This document shows, piece by piece, positions 6,741 to 18,165 of a stretch of 64,000 bases of DNA. A program made the position numbers and the translations under genes. This DNA comes from Brevundimonas pondensis (lineage in GTDB: Bacteria > Pseudomonadota > Alphaproteobacteria > Caulobacterales > Caulobacteraceae). Each line of letters starts with the position of its first letter. Position 1 is the stretch's first letter. The DNA lies in NCBI RefSeq assembly GCF_017487345.1, contig NZ_CP062006.1, positions 3,400,501-3,464,500 of the forward strand. The letters run 5' to 3'. The notes below the pieces were generated by a model, which was not told the DNA's origin, made no database searches, and saw nothing but the letters and a program-made list of their open reading frames with translations.

Positions 6741-8462
6741 ATGACCGATCCCAAGACGCCCGCCGCCGCGCCCGCCAAGGGGCTGGCCGGGCTCGCCGTC
6801 TATGGCGAGCGCCGCGTCTTCGTCATGCTGCTGCTCGGTTTTTCGGCCGGCCTGCCCAATCTGCTGATCTTCGACACCCTGTCGGCCTGGCTGCGCGAGA
6901 GCGGCCTGTCGCTCTCCGTGATCGGCTTCTTCGCCCTGGCCACCATCTCCTATTCGCTGAAATTTGTCTGGGCGCCGCTGATCGACCGGACCAAGATTCC
7001 GATTCTGACCAAATACCTCGGCCATCGCCGGTCATGGATGCTGGTGACGCAAGCCGTGGTGATCTTCGGCCTTTGGTCGATTTCGGGCCTGAACCCGGCG
7101 ACGTCGCTGATGCAGGTCGCGGCCTTCGCGGTTCTGGTCGGTTTCTTCGGCGCCACCCAGGACATCGTCATCGACGCCTGGCGGATCGAGGCGGCTGACG
7201 ACAGCCGCCACGGAGCCATGGCCGCCGCCTATCAGATGGGCTACCGCGTCGCCCAGATCGTGGCCGGGGCCGTGCCCTTGGTCCTGGCCGACCTCTATAA
7301 CTGGAACCTGTCCTACGCCGTCATGGCGGGACTGATGGCCTTCGGCGTCATCGGCGTCCTGTTCGCCCCGCGCGAGAAGGCCCACGCCGTCCGACCGATC
7401 CCGGTCGCCGACGTGCCGTCGCGGCCCCGGCTGGAGATCGTCGAATGGATCGCCCGACTGGCGATCATCGGCGTCGCAGCCCTGATCATGGGCTCGGGTC
7501 TCAGCGGCCAGGCGGGGCCGCTCAATGGCCTCCTGGGTCTGTTCGGCTTGTCGCCCGAGGGCCAGGCGGCGATCAGCGACGCCTGGGCGGCCAAACCCGA
7601 AGGGGTCTATCTGCAGGTCGTCTCCGTGTTCGGCGGCCTCGGCCTTCTGGTTCTGGCCTGCTGGCCGATCCCCAGGGTTCGCACCCGTCCAGGGGCCTAT
7701 CTGGCCGGGTCGTTCGGCGAGCCGCTGAAGGATTTCTACAAGCGCTTCGCCGGTGTGGCGACGCTGATCCTGGCTCTGATCTGCGTCTATCGCCTGGCCG
7801 ATTTCGTGCTCAACATCATGAACCCCTTCTACCTGGACCTGGGCTTCACCAAGACCGAGCTGGCCGAGGTGCGCAAGGTGTTCGGCGTCATCGCCACCAC
7901 GGTCGGCGTCTTCGTCGGCGGTTGGTCCGTGGCGCGTCTGGGGCTGATCCGCACCATGGTCATCGGCGCTTTCATGAGCCCGGTGTCCAACCTGGTCTTC
8001 GCCTGGCTGGCGACCCAGGGGCCGGAGATCAGCGCCCTGTTCGTGGCCATCGGCGTGGACAACCTGGCCACCGGCTACGCGGGCACGGCCCTGATCGCCT
8101 ATATGTCCAGCCTGACCAGCATCGGCTTCACCGCCACCCAGTACGCCCTGTTCAGTTCGCTGTACGCCCTGCCGGGCAAGCTGATCGCCTCGCAGTCGGG
8201 GCGGGTGGTCGAGGCCTCGGCGCGCGCGGCGGAAAGCGGCGGTCTGTTCGCGCCGTTGAAGGCCCTGTTCGCCAACCTGCCCGCCGGGTCTCTGGTGCAG
8301 GGCGCGACGACCAGCGGCGTCACCCCTGCGGCCCTGGGGGCGGGCTATGTCGTCTTCTTCCTCTATTCGACGGTGATCGGTGTCTTCGCCATTATCCTGG
8401 CCTTCGTGGTCGCCGCCAAGCAGACGGCGCTTCAGGCCAAGAATGCAAAAGGGGCGGCCTAG
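6741..8462 (+). CDS. AmpG-like MFS permease
   Basis: A 573-residue inner-membrane protein of the major facilitator superfamily resembling AmpG, the muropeptide (GlcNAc-anhydroMurNAc-peptide) importer of peptidoglycan recycling. Supporting blocks are LLLGFSAGLPNLLIFDTLSAWLRESG at the first TM, LKFVWAPLIDRTKIP, GFFGATQDIVIDAWRIE and YMSSLTSIGFTATQYALFSSLYALPGK, all near the AmpG pattern. About 12-14 hydrophobic helices are present; a long insert near 235-310 is common in alphaproteobacterial versions. The ATG at 6741 lies 44 bp after the kinase gene. Substrate specificity is inferred from similarity only. Confidence 0.85.
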   Translation: MTDPKTPAAAPAKGLAGLAVYGERRVFVMLLLGFSAGLPNLLIFDTLSAWLRESGLSLSVIGFFALATISYSLKFVWAPLIDRTKIPILTKYLGHRRSWMLVTQAVVIFGLWSISGLNPATSLMQVAAFAVLVGFFGATQDIVIDAWRIEAADDSRHGAMAAAYQMGYRVAQIVAGAVPLVLADLYNWNLSYAVMAGLMAFGVIGVLFAPREKAHAVRPIPVADVPSRPRLEIVEWIARLAIIGVAALIMGSGLSGQAGPLNGLLGLFGLSPEGQAAISDAWAAKPEGVYLQVVSVFGGLGLLVLACWPIPRVRTRPGAYLAGSFGEPLKDFYKRFAGVATLILALICVYRLADFVLNIMNPFYLDLGFTKTELAEVRKVFGVIATTVGVFVGGWSVARLGLIRTMVIGAFMSPVSNLVFAWLATQGPEISALFVAIGVDNLATGYAGTALIAYMSSLTSIGFTATQYALFSSLYALPGKLIASQSGRVVEASARAAESGGLFAPLKALFANLPAGSLVQGATTSGVTPAALGAGYVVFFLYSTVIGVFAIILAFVVAAKQTALQAKNAKGAA

Positions 8463-8476
8463 AGAGGCCGCCCCTT
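8449..8476. terminator. bidirectional terminator between the permease gene and maeB
   Basis: A perfect 12-bp inverted repeat, AAGGGGCGGCCT and AGGCCGCCCCTT, closes on an AGAG tetraloop. It sits between two convergent genes and its left arm contains the last codons and stop of the permease gene. An A-run to the left serves as a T-run for the minus-strand transcript of maeB; to the right there is only TT. It should stop transcription from both sides, better for maeB. Confidence 0.8.
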
Positions 8477-8506
8477 CCGAACAAGTCAGCGCGAAAGGCG
8501 TGTCGG

Positions 8507-10786
<2,280 letters not shown>

Positions 10787-10873
10787 TTCGATCTCGGGAA
10801 GGGCAGGCGCCTTCTGTTCCTAGATCGCGGGGCCGTTGGGGACAACCGCTGACGCTACGTCAGGGCAGATTGC

Positions 10874-11719
10874 CTAGACCTGTGGCAAAAGCCCCGTGCG
10901 CTCGATCTCGACCGGGCCGGTCATGAAGACATGGCCCGACGCCTCGTCCCAGTCGATGGTCAGTTCGCCGCCGTCGACGACGACGGTCGCCTTGCGGTCG
11001 GTCAGGCCGCGCCGGGCGGTGGCCACCAGGGCGGCGCAGGCGCCGGTCCCGCAGGCTAGCGTCAGTCCCGCCCCGCGCTCCCATACCCGCAGTCGGATCT
11101 GGTTGCGGTCGATGACCTTGGCGAAGCCGACGTTGACCCCTTCAGGAAAGAGCGGGTGGTGCTCGACCAGGGAGCCGGAGCCGCGCACGAAGGCGTCGTC
11201 CTGTTGGTCGGTGAAGAAGACGACGTGCGGATTGCCCATCGAGACGGCGCCCGGCGTGTGCAGCACCGGGGCGTCGATCGGCCCGACCTGCAGTTCGATC
11301 CCGCGCGTGTCCATCTCCTCGGCCAGCGGCACCTCGGCCCAGTCCAGACGCGGCGCACCCATATCGACTGTGACTTGATGATCCCCCGCGCGCCGCGCCG
11401 TCGTCGGCCCGCCGAGGGTGTCGATGACCACTTCTTCCTTGTCGGTGGCCTCCAGCAGCAGCCAGCCGACGCAGCGCAGGGCGTTGCCGCAGGTTTCAAC
11501 CATGGAGCCGTCGGCGTTCCAGACCCGCATGAAGGCGTCCGCCGTCTCTGACGGCTCGATCCCGATCAATTGGTCGAAGCCGCCGAGGCCCGCCGCCGGG
11601 TCCGCCAGGGCGCGCACCTGGCCCTCGGTCGGATGAAAGCCTTCTTCAAAGGCCTGGACGACGATGAAGGCGTTTCCGGCGCCGTTCATGCGGATGTAGG
11701 GGCGAGCAGCCTGGGTCAT
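10874..11719 (-). CDS. dapF: diaminopimelate epimerase
   Basis: Converts LL- to meso-diaminopimelate for lysine and peptidoglycan synthesis, by a cofactor-free two-cysteine mechanism. Both catalytic cysteines are present: one in MVETCGNALRC and one in LACGTGACAAL. The N-terminal MNGAGNAFIVV block is also conserved. The frame extends to an ATG at 11731, but the ATG at 11719 has AAGG just upstream and better fits the family N-terminus (about 281 residues). It is divergent from the potassium-channel gene across a ~50-bp gap that must hold both promoters. With asd further along it belongs to the same biosynthetic pathway. Confidence 0.94.
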   Translation of the reverse strand: MTQAARPYIRMNGAGNAFIVVQAFEEGFHPTEGQVRALADPAAGLGGFDQLIGIEPSETADAFMRVWNADGSMVETCGNALRCVGWLLLEATDKEEVVIDTLGGPTTARRAGDHQVTVDMGAPRLDWAEVPLAEEMDTRGIELQVGPIDAPVLHTPGAVSMGNPHVVFFTDQQDDAFVRGSGSLVEHHPLFPEGVNVGFAKVIDRNQIRLRVWERGAGLTLACGTGACAALVATARRGLTDRKATVVVDGGELTIDWDEASGHVFMTGPVEIERTGLLPQV

Positions 11720-11768
11720 GGTCGCCTTCATATAGGATTTTTCGCCGGTTCATGTATCGCTGACCCTG

Positions 11769-12572
11769 ATGACGTCCGAACCGAGCGAATCCGGCAAATC
11801 CGAAGGCCTGCGGCTGAAGGCGCGGCTGCGCTACCTCTATCACGGGACCCAGCCGGCGGCGGTCAAGTTCCGCCTGATGGTCATCGTCGTCGATCTGATC
11901 ATCATCGGTTTCTTCCTGGCCACCCCGATCCTCAAGGAGGCGGGCTGGGTCTTCTATGTCGCCGACTATCTGATCGCCGCCATCCTGGGTCTGGATCTGG
12001 CGGCGCGGGCCTATGCCTACTCCGACATCAGGGACTGGCTGAAAAAGCCGATTGTCTGGATCGACCTGTTCGTTCTGGCCACCCTGCTGTTTCCGGTCTG
12101 GCTGGCCAACCTCGGCTTCCTGCGGTTGCTGCGGTTCTGGAGTCTGCTGAACAGCGACCTGTTCTGGCGCACCATAGGCCGCCGTTTCGATGATACGCGG
12201 GTCGAGGAGATCACGCGCGCGCTGGCCGCCCTGATCACCTTCGTCTTTGTCGTGACCGGCTTCGTCTATGCCTATTTCCGGGGCAAGGCCGAGCATATCC
12301 ACGGCTATCTGGACGCCCTCTATTTCACCGTGGCGACGCTGACCACGACGGGGTTCGGCGATATCACCCTGCCGGGCAACTGGGGGCGGGTCATCTCCAT
12401 TGTCGTCATGCTGGTGGGGATCACCCTGTTCATCCGTCTGGCCCAGACCCTGATCCGGCCGCACAAGGTCAAGTTCCCCTGCCCGACCTGCGGCCTGCAG
12501 AAGCACGATCCCGACGCCGTCCACTGCAAGGCCTGCGGCCAGATTTTGTGCATCCCGGACGAGGGCGACTGA
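11769..12572 (+). CDS. voltage-gated-type K+ channel with C-terminal zinc ribbon
   Basis: A 267-residue membrane protein. Hydrophobic helices at about 34-52, 60-80, 95-113 and 153-170 precede the pore loop, whose selectivity filter is TTTGFGD (192-198); a final helix spans about 207-226. The helix before the pore domain carries only two arginines (LRLLRFW), so voltage sensing would be weak. The cytoplasmic tail holds a zinc-ribbon-like pair, C238PTC241 and C253KAC256. The filter identifies a K+ channel; what the ribbon binds is unknown. The ATG at 11769 leaves ~50 bp to the divergent dapF. Confidence 0.85.
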   Translation: MTSEPSESGKSEGLRLKARLRYLYHGTQPAAVKFRLMVIVVDLIIIGFFLATPILKEAGWVFYVADYLIAAILGLDLAARAYAYSDIRDWLKKPIVWIDLFVLATLLFPVWLANLGFLRLLRFWSLLNSDLFWRTIGRRFDDTRVEEITRALAALITFVFVVTGFVYAYFRGKAEHIHGYLDALYFTVATLTTTGFGDITLPGNWGRVISIVVMLVGITLFIRLAQTLIRPHKVKFPCPTCGLQKHDPDAVHCKACGQILCIPDEGD

Positions 12573-12673
12573 TCTCCCTGCGACCAAAGATGACAGGCTT
12601 GTAAGATTTCCGCCGCTTGCCGCCGCCTTCGCCGCTCGCCAAGGTGCCGCGCAAATCTGTTGGGGACTGACAC

Positions 12674-14851
12674 ATGATCCGCACTCTGGCGTCCGCCGCC
12701 GCCCTTCTTCTCGCCGCCGGAGCCGCACCCGTCGCCATGGCCCATTCGTCCGACACGCCCGCCGCTGTCTCGCCCACGCCCGGCTTTGCGACCAGCGACG
12801 CCACCGACCCCTATATCTGGCTGGAAGATGTCGAGGGCGAGCGCGCCATGGACTGGGTCAAGGCCCACAATCAAACGTCCCTCGGCGTGCTGCAGGGCGA
12901 TCCGCGCTACCAGACCCTGCATCAACAGGCGCTGGACATCGTCCAGTCGCGCGACCGCATTCCGTCGCCCGGCTTCACCCATGACGGCCACATCGACAAC
13001 TTCTGGCAGGACGCCGAGCATGTGCGCGGCATCTGGCGCCGCACGACGCTGGACAGCTATCGCACCGACGCCCCGCAGTGGGAGACCATTCTCGACATCG
13101 ACGCCCTGTCGGCCGCCGAGGGCGCCAACTGGGTCTACAAGGGCGCAACCTGCCTGCCTCCCCAGGAGCGTTATTGCCTGTTGTCCTTGTCCAATGGCGG
13201 CAAGGACGCGGTGACCATCCGCGAGTTCGACAGCGTGACGAAAACCTTCGTCGAAGGCGGTATCAGCCTGCCGGAATCCAAGGGCGGCGCCAGCTGGATC
13301 GACAAGGACACCCTGCTGATCTCGCGCGACTTCGGCGAGGGTTCGTTGACGGACTCCGGCTATCCGCGCACCGTGCGACTGCTGAAGCGCGGCCAGAGCG
13401 TGGATCAGGCGGTCGAGGTCTTCGCCGGTCAGAAGACCGACGTCTCGGTCTCGGGCTACACCTTGCGCGACGCCGACGGCGTGGTGCAGGCCGTGCTGCT
13501 GAACCGCGGGATCAACTTCTATGAGAGCGAAACCTGGCGCCTGAACGACGACGGCACGACGACCCAGCTGGCCTTGCCGCTGAAGGGCAATATCAACGCC
13601 CTGGTCGCCGGCCAGATGGTGGTGACGACGGATCAGGACTGGACCGCGCCTTCGGGTCAGGAATTCAAGACCGGCGACGTCATCGCCTGGAACCTGCAAG
13701 CTTGGCTGGTCGATCCCAAGACCCCGGCCCAGCTGGTCATCCGCCCCGGCGAGCGCGAGGCGATCGAGGGCATCAGCGTTACCCGCAACACCCTGGTCGT
13801 GGCCCTTTATGAAAACGTGCGCGGCTCGGTCTATGTCTATCGCCCGAACCCCACCGGTGAATGGGCGCGCACGCGTCTGGACCTGCCGCAGAACGTCACC
13901 GTCGGCGTCGGCTCGGCCTCGGAACAGGACGACAAGATCTTCGTCAGCGTCGCCGGCTATCTGAACCCGTCCAGCCTCTATCTGGCCGACGCCGCGACCG
14001 GCGCGGTCGCCCTGACCAAGGCCCTGCCGGCCAAGTTCGACGCGACAGGCATGCGCGTGGATCAGTTCGAGGCCCGCTCGGCCGACGGGACGATGATCCC
14101 CTATTTCGTCGTCCACAAGGACGCCATGGCCATGGACGGGTCGAACCCGACGCTTCTGTACGGCTACGGCGGCTTCCAGTCGTCGCTGCTGCCCGGCTAT
14201 TCGCCGACGGTCGGCAAGCTGTGGCTGGAGCGCGGCGGCGTCTATGTCATCGCCAATACGCGCGGCGGCGGCGAGTTCGGTCCGAAATGGCACCAGGCGG
14301 CTCAGCAGGAAAACCGTCAGCGGGCGCACGAGGACTTCCAGGCCGTGGCCCTGGACCTGATCGCGCGCAACATCACCAGCCAGCCGCACCTCGGCGTCAT
14401 GGGCGGGTCGCAGGGCGGCCTCTTCATGGGGGCCATGCTGACCCAGCGTCCCGACCTGATCAACGCGGCCGTCATCCAGGTGCCCCTGTTCGACATGCTG
14501 CGCTTCCACAAGCTGCTGGCCGGCGCCTCGTGGATCGGCGAGTACGGCAACCCGGACATCCCGGAACAGCGCGCCTGGATCGAGGAGTATTCGCCTTATC
14601 AGCGCCTGGCGGCGGGCCAGCCCTATCCCGAGGTCTTCATTCACACCTCGACCAAGGACGACCGCGTCCACCCCGGTCACGCCCGCAAGGCGGCGGCGCG
14701 TCTGGAAGAACTGGGCTATCCGGTGCTCTTCTACGAAAACACCGACGGCGGCCACGCGGCCGGCGCCAACCTGCGCGAAACGGCCCGCCGCATCGCCCTG
14801 GAATACACCTATCTGACGCGCCGCCTGATGGACGAACCGGCGCAGCAGTAG
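12674..14851 (+). CDS. secreted prolyl oligopeptidase-family serine peptidase (copy 1)
   Basis: An S9A-family peptidase, 725 residues, which cleaves short peptides, generally after proline. A Sec signal peptide (MIRTLASAAALLLAAGA...AMAHS) indicates export to the periplasm. The N-terminal beta-propeller is followed by the alpha/beta-hydrolase domain. The expected triad is nucleophile S579 in MGGSQGG, acid D662 or D663 in TKDDRVHPGH, and H694 in DGGHAAG. Start context: GGGGAC just upstream of the ATG. The family's PYIWLEDVEGERAMDWVKAHN opening is intact. It is followed after ~145 bp by a paralogue in the same direction, so a tandem duplication is likely. Exact substrate specificity cannot be read from sequence. 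Confidence 0.93.
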   Translation: MIRTLASAAALLLAAGAAPVAMAHSSDTPAAVSPTPGFATSDATDPYIWLEDVEGERAMDWVKAHNQTSLGVLQGDPRYQTLHQQALDIVQSRDRIPSPGFTHDGHIDNFWQDAEHVRGIWRRTTLDSYRTDAPQWETILDIDALSAAEGANWVYKGATCLPPQERYCLLSLSNGGKDAVTIREFDSVTKTFVEGGISLPESKGGASWIDKDTLLISRDFGEGSLTDSGYPRTVRLLKRGQSVDQAVEVFAGQKTDVSVSGYTLRDADGVVQAVLLNRGINFYESETWRLNDDGTTTQLALPLKGNINALVAGQMVVTTDQDWTAPSGQEFKTGDVIAWNLQAWLVDPKTPAQLVIRPGEREAIEGISVTRNTLVVALYENVRGSVYVYRPNPTGEWARTRLDLPQNVTVGVGSASEQDDKIFVSVAGYLNPSSLYLADAATGAVALTKALPAKFDATGMRVDQFEARSADGTMIPYFVVHKDAMAMDGSNPTLLYGYGGFQSSLLPGYSPTVGKLWLERGGVYVIANTRGGGEFGPKWHQAAQQENRQRAHEDFQAVALDLIARNITSQPHLGVMGGSQGGLFMGAMLTQRPDLINAAVIQVPLFDMLRFHKLLAGASWIGEYGNPDIPEQRAWIEEYSPYQRLAAGQPYPEVFIHTSTKDDRVHPGHARKAAARLEELGYPVLFYENTDGGHAAGANLRETARRIALEYTYLTRRLMDEPAQQ

Positions 14852-14859
14852 TTCCACAT

Positions 14860-14986
14860 CCGCTCATCCCCGCGGAGGCGGGGACCCAGGTTTGAGCCCC
14901 GGGCTCGACCTGGGCCATGGGCGAAAACTCTGACGGCGGCCTATCAGGCCAAAGCACTGGGTCCCCGCCTCCGCGGGGGTGAGCGG
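14860..14986. repeat. intergenic foldback element with 30-bp inverted ends
   Basis: The left arm 14860-14889 and right arm 14957-14986 are inverted copies matching at 29 of 30 positions, both built around CCCCGCGGAGGCGGGG. The 67-base interior contains a second nested pair (CCCAGGT and ACCTGGG, with AGCCCCGGGCT at its centre). It fills nearly the whole gap between the two peptidase genes, and its right end abuts the GGAGG ribosome-binding site of the second. This architecture is typical of REP/MITE-like mosaic repeats scattered in alphaproteobacterial genomes. In RNA it would fold into a long hairpin that could attenuate or stabilise the transcript. Confidence 0.75.
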
Positions 14987-14995
14987 AGGAAAGTC

Positions 14996-17206
14996 ATGAA
15001 AACCCTGTTTCTTAGCGTCGCCCTGCCCGCGCTGATGTTGGCTGCGGCGCCCGCTTTGGCCGAGGGCGCGCCCGCCGATCCGACCGCCGCCGCCGCGACC
15101 AATCCGCCGCCGCATTTCCCGCGCGACCTGTCGCCCGAGGGGGTCAAGGCCGCCGACGATCATCTGGCGCTGGAAGAGGTGGACGGGGCCGAGGCCAAGA
15201 CCTTCGTCGCCGCCGAGAACGCCAAGTCGCTGGCCGCCCTGACCGGCGACCGTCGCTACGAGCCCTTCCGCCAGCAGGCCGAGGCCATCCTGACGGCCAC
15301 CGACCGCATCCCCGGCGTCAGCTTCCTTGGCGACGGCCTCGGCAACTTCTGGCAGGACGCGGCCAATCCCAAGGGGGTCTGGCGTCGCACGACCCTGGCC
15401 AGCTATCGCACCGCTCAGCCGCAGTGGGAGACCCTGCTGGACATCGATGCTCTCTCGAAAGCCGAAGGCCGCGACTGGGTGTTCAAGGGCGCGAACTGCC
15501 TGGCCCCGGACGAGACACGCTGCCTGATCAACCTGTCGGACGGCGGCAAGGACGCCGTGACGGTGCGTGAGTTCGACCTGACCACCAAGACCTTCGTGGC
15601 GCCCGCCGCAGGTGGCTTCGTCATCCCCGAGGGCAAGCACCGCCTGACCTGGCTGGATCGCGACACCCTGCTGATCGCCACCGACTTCGGTCCCGGCGCC
15701 ATGACCGAGTCGGGCTATCCCTACATCGTCAAATCCCTGAAGCGCGGCCATCCGCTGGCCCATGCCTCCGAGGTCTATCGTGGCGAGCAGGGCGACGGCG
15801 GCTACGGGGTCTCTCCCATGGTCTTCCGCGACAAGGCCGGGGCGGTCGAGGCCGTGCTGTTCAGCCGTCCGCTGGACACCTTCCGCTCGGAGATCTGGGC
15901 CCTGGGCGCCGACGGCAAGCCGTACCAGCTAGCCCTGCCCGAACGCGTCGCGGTCGAAGGCGTGATGGGCGGCAATCTCATCTTCTCGCCGGATCAGGCG
16001 TGGCGCTTCGACGGTCAGGACTATGCCGCCGGTTCGCTGCTGTCCCTGCCGCTCGGCGTACTGGGGCCGGTTCGGCTGGACATCGCCATCGGCGCTGAAC
16101 GGGCGACCATCTTCACGCCGACGCCGCGCCAGTCGCTGCAGAACGTGACCGTCCTGTCGGACAGCATCGTCGCCGTCATCGCCGACAATGTCGTCGGCAC
16201 GCTGAAGCGCTTCACCCCGACCGCGACCGGCTGGACGGTGACCGAGCTGGCCGTCCCCGCCAACAGCGCCGTGGGCCTGGGCGACAGTTCCAAGAGCAGG
16301 GGCCAGGTCTTCGTCTCCACCCAGGGCTTCCTGACGCCGCCGACCCTCAGCCTGGCCGATGTCGCGACCGGCGCCCTGACCGAGCTGAAGTCGGCCCCGG
16401 CCAAGTTCGACGCCTCGACCCATGTGGTCGAGCAGTTCGAGGCGACTTCGACCGACGGGACGAAGATCCCCTACTTCATCACCCGGCCGAAAAACCTGGC
16501 GATGGACGGGACCGGCCCGACCATCCTGTTCGGCTATGGCGGCTTCCAGGCCAGCTTCCCGCCCGCCTACAAGCCCGAGATGGGCAAGCTGTGGCTCGAG
16601 AACGGCGGCGTCTTCGTCCAGGCCAATATCCGTGGCGGGGGCGAGTTCGGCCCCGGCTGGCACCAGGCGGCCCTGCGTGAGAACCGTCAGCGCGCCTTCG
16701 ACGATTTCGCCGCCGTGGCGCGCGATCTGGAACAGCGCCGCATCACCAGTCCGCGCCATCTGGGCATCTATGGCCGCTCGAACGGCGGGGTCCTGACCTC
16801 GGTGTCGATCACCCAACACCCGGAACTGTTCAATGCGGCGGTGATCGAAAGCCCGCTGATCGACATGCTGCGCTATCAGGATCTGCCCGCCGGCGCGTCG
16901 TGGATCGGTGAATACGGCGACCCGCGCATCCCCGGCGACGCTGAATTCATCGCCCGATACTCGGCCTATCAGCAGCTGCGGCCCGAGGTGAAATACCCGC
17001 GCGTCTACATCACCACCAATACGCGCGACGACCGGGTCCACCCTGGTCACGCCCGCAAGTTCGCGGCGCGTCTGGGCGATCAGGGCCACGACCACCTCTA
17101 TTTCGAGGACACGGCGGGCGGTCACTCCAACGACGCTGATCCGGTCGCCAACGCCCGTCGCTGGGCGCGGCACTACGTCTATCTGGCGCAGCAGTTGATG
17201 GACTGA
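14996..17206 (+). CDS. secreted prolyl oligopeptidase-family serine peptidase (copy 2)
   Basis: A 736-residue paralogue of the preceding gene, with signal peptide MKTLFLSVALPALMLAAAPALAEG. The catalytic serine is S595 in YGRSNGGV, with D678/D679 in TRDDRVHPGH and H710 in AGGHSND. The LWLENGGVFVQANIRGGGEFGP block parallels copy 1 (LWLERGGVYVIANTRGGGEFGP). It has an N-terminal linker rich in Ala/Pro before the propeller. GGAGGAAAG provides a strong ribosome-binding site that overlaps the end of the upstream foldback repeat. The nucleophile elbow differs (GRSNG against GGSQG), so the copies may have diverged in specificity. Confidence 0.92.
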   Translation: MKTLFLSVALPALMLAAAPALAEGAPADPTAAAATNPPPHFPRDLSPEGVKAADDHLALEEVDGAEAKTFVAAENAKSLAALTGDRRYEPFRQQAEAILTATDRIPGVSFLGDGLGNFWQDAANPKGVWRRTTLASYRTAQPQWETLLDIDALSKAEGRDWVFKGANCLAPDETRCLINLSDGGKDAVTVREFDLTTKTFVAPAAGGFVIPEGKHRLTWLDRDTLLIATDFGPGAMTESGYPYIVKSLKRGHPLAHASEVYRGEQGDGGYGVSPMVFRDKAGAVEAVLFSRPLDTFRSEIWALGADGKPYQLALPERVAVEGVMGGNLIFSPDQAWRFDGQDYAAGSLLSLPLGVLGPVRLDIAIGAERATIFTPTPRQSLQNVTVLSDSIVAVIADNVVGTLKRFTPTATGWTVTELAVPANSAVGLGDSSKSRGQVFVSTQGFLTPPTLSLADVATGALTELKSAPAKFDASTHVVEQFEATSTDGTKIPYFITRPKNLAMDGTGPTILFGYGGFQASFPPAYKPEMGKLWLENGGVFVQANIRGGGEFGPGWHQAALRENRQRAFDDFAAVARDLEQRRITSPRHLGIYGRSNGGVLTSVSITQHPELFNAAVIESPLIDMLRYQDLPAGASWIGEYGDPRIPGDAEFIARYSAYQQLRPEVKYPRVYITTNTRDDRVHPGHARKFAARLGDQGHDHLYFEDTAGGHSNDADPVANARRWARHYVYLAQQLMD

Positions 17207-17324
17207 CCTCGGCGCCCCGGGCGGCCCCGGTTCTTCGCCTTCGGCCCTGGCCGGGATGAGGGGTGGTTTCACCCTTCACGCTTTTATGAGCGGCGCAGAC
17301 GGATCGAGGGGCTAGGATTATTGG

Positions 17325-18092
17325 ATGACGGTACGGGGTTCGATCAGGTTCGGGATGGTGGCGGCGACGCTTGCGAGCGTCGGTCTGTTGACCGGCGCAG
17401 CCGCCCCGCCGCGCGAGCGGGATGCGACAGTCCAGCCGGTGGTGGTCGAGCTTTTCACCGCCCAGGGGTGTTCCGGCTGTCCCGACGCCAATCGCACGCT
17501 TGAGGCTGTGGCGAATGAGCCGGGCGTCATCGCCCTGACCTATGGCGTTGACTACTGGGACTACCTCGGTTGGCCCGACACCTTCGCCAAGCCCGAGTTC
17601 GCGGCGCGCCAGCAGGCCTATCGCCAGGCCCTGAAGCTGAGGAATGTTTCGACGCCCCAGGTGGTGATTGATGGTCGCCGGCATCTGTCCGGCGCCCGCT
17701 CGCCCGAGCTTCAGGCCGCCATCGACGCCGAGGCCGCCGCCCGTCTGCACCCGCCCGAGATCGAGTTCCGCGAGACGGGCGACCGGGTCGGCGTCGGCTC
17801 CGGCCGCCCGCCGGCGGGCGGAGCCGAGGTCATGGCCGTCGTCTACCAGCCGGGTCTGCAGACCGTTGAGGTGCGTCAGGGCGACAATCGCGGTCAGGCC
17901 GTGCGCCACGTCAATGTCGTGCGACAGGTGCATCGTCTGGGCGACTGGACCGGGCGACCGGTCCTGTACGTTCTGCCGACGGATTCCGCCTCTGAAGACA
18001 ATGTCGTAGTCCTGCTTCAGGCCAAGACGGACCGGCGTATCCTGTCGGCGGCCCGTCGCGCTGAACGGGGCTTGGAACGGGCGCGCGATTGA
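17325..18092 (+). CDS. DUF1223 thioredoxin-fold secreted protein
   Basis: A 255-residue exported protein of the DUF1223 family, which has a thioredoxin-like fold and unknown function. An N-terminal signal segment (about 1-26) precedes VVVELFTAQGCSGCPDANR, whose C49-x2-C52 motif sits where the thioredoxin active site would be. YGVDYWDYLGWPDTFAKPEF and STPQVVIDGRRHLSGA are further family blocks. A redox or metal-binding role in the periplasm is plausible. The 118-bp gap upstream contains a small GGGTG/CACCC hairpin at 17261-17274. kup starts 73 bp downstream and may be transcribed separately. Confidence 0.85.
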   Translation: MTVRGSIRFGMVAATLASVGLLTGAAAPPRERDATVQPVVVELFTAQGCSGCPDANRTLEAVANEPGVIALTYGVDYWDYLGWPDTFAKPEFAARQQAYRQALKLRNVSTPQVVIDGRRHLSGARSPELQAAIDAEAAARLHPPEIEFRETGDRVGVGSGRPPAGGAEVMAVVYQPGLQTVEVRQGDNRGQAVRHVNVVRQVHRLGDWTGRPVLYVLPTDSASEDNVVVLLQAKTDRRILSAARRAERGLERARD

Positions 18093-18165
18093 ACCGCTGA
18101 CCGAAAGGGGCTAAAGGCCCGCCGCTCTTGATGGGCGCGCCCTTCGCGCGACCCGGAGGTTATGC

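Noticed and set aside
11732..11768. Promoter elements in the dapF/channel divergent gap
   Set aside because: The gap must hold promoters, but no -35/-10 pair or operator stands out enough to place.
17261..17274. Hairpin GGGTG/CACCC before the DUF1223 gene as a terminator
   Set aside because: A 5-bp stem without a T-run is too weak to call.
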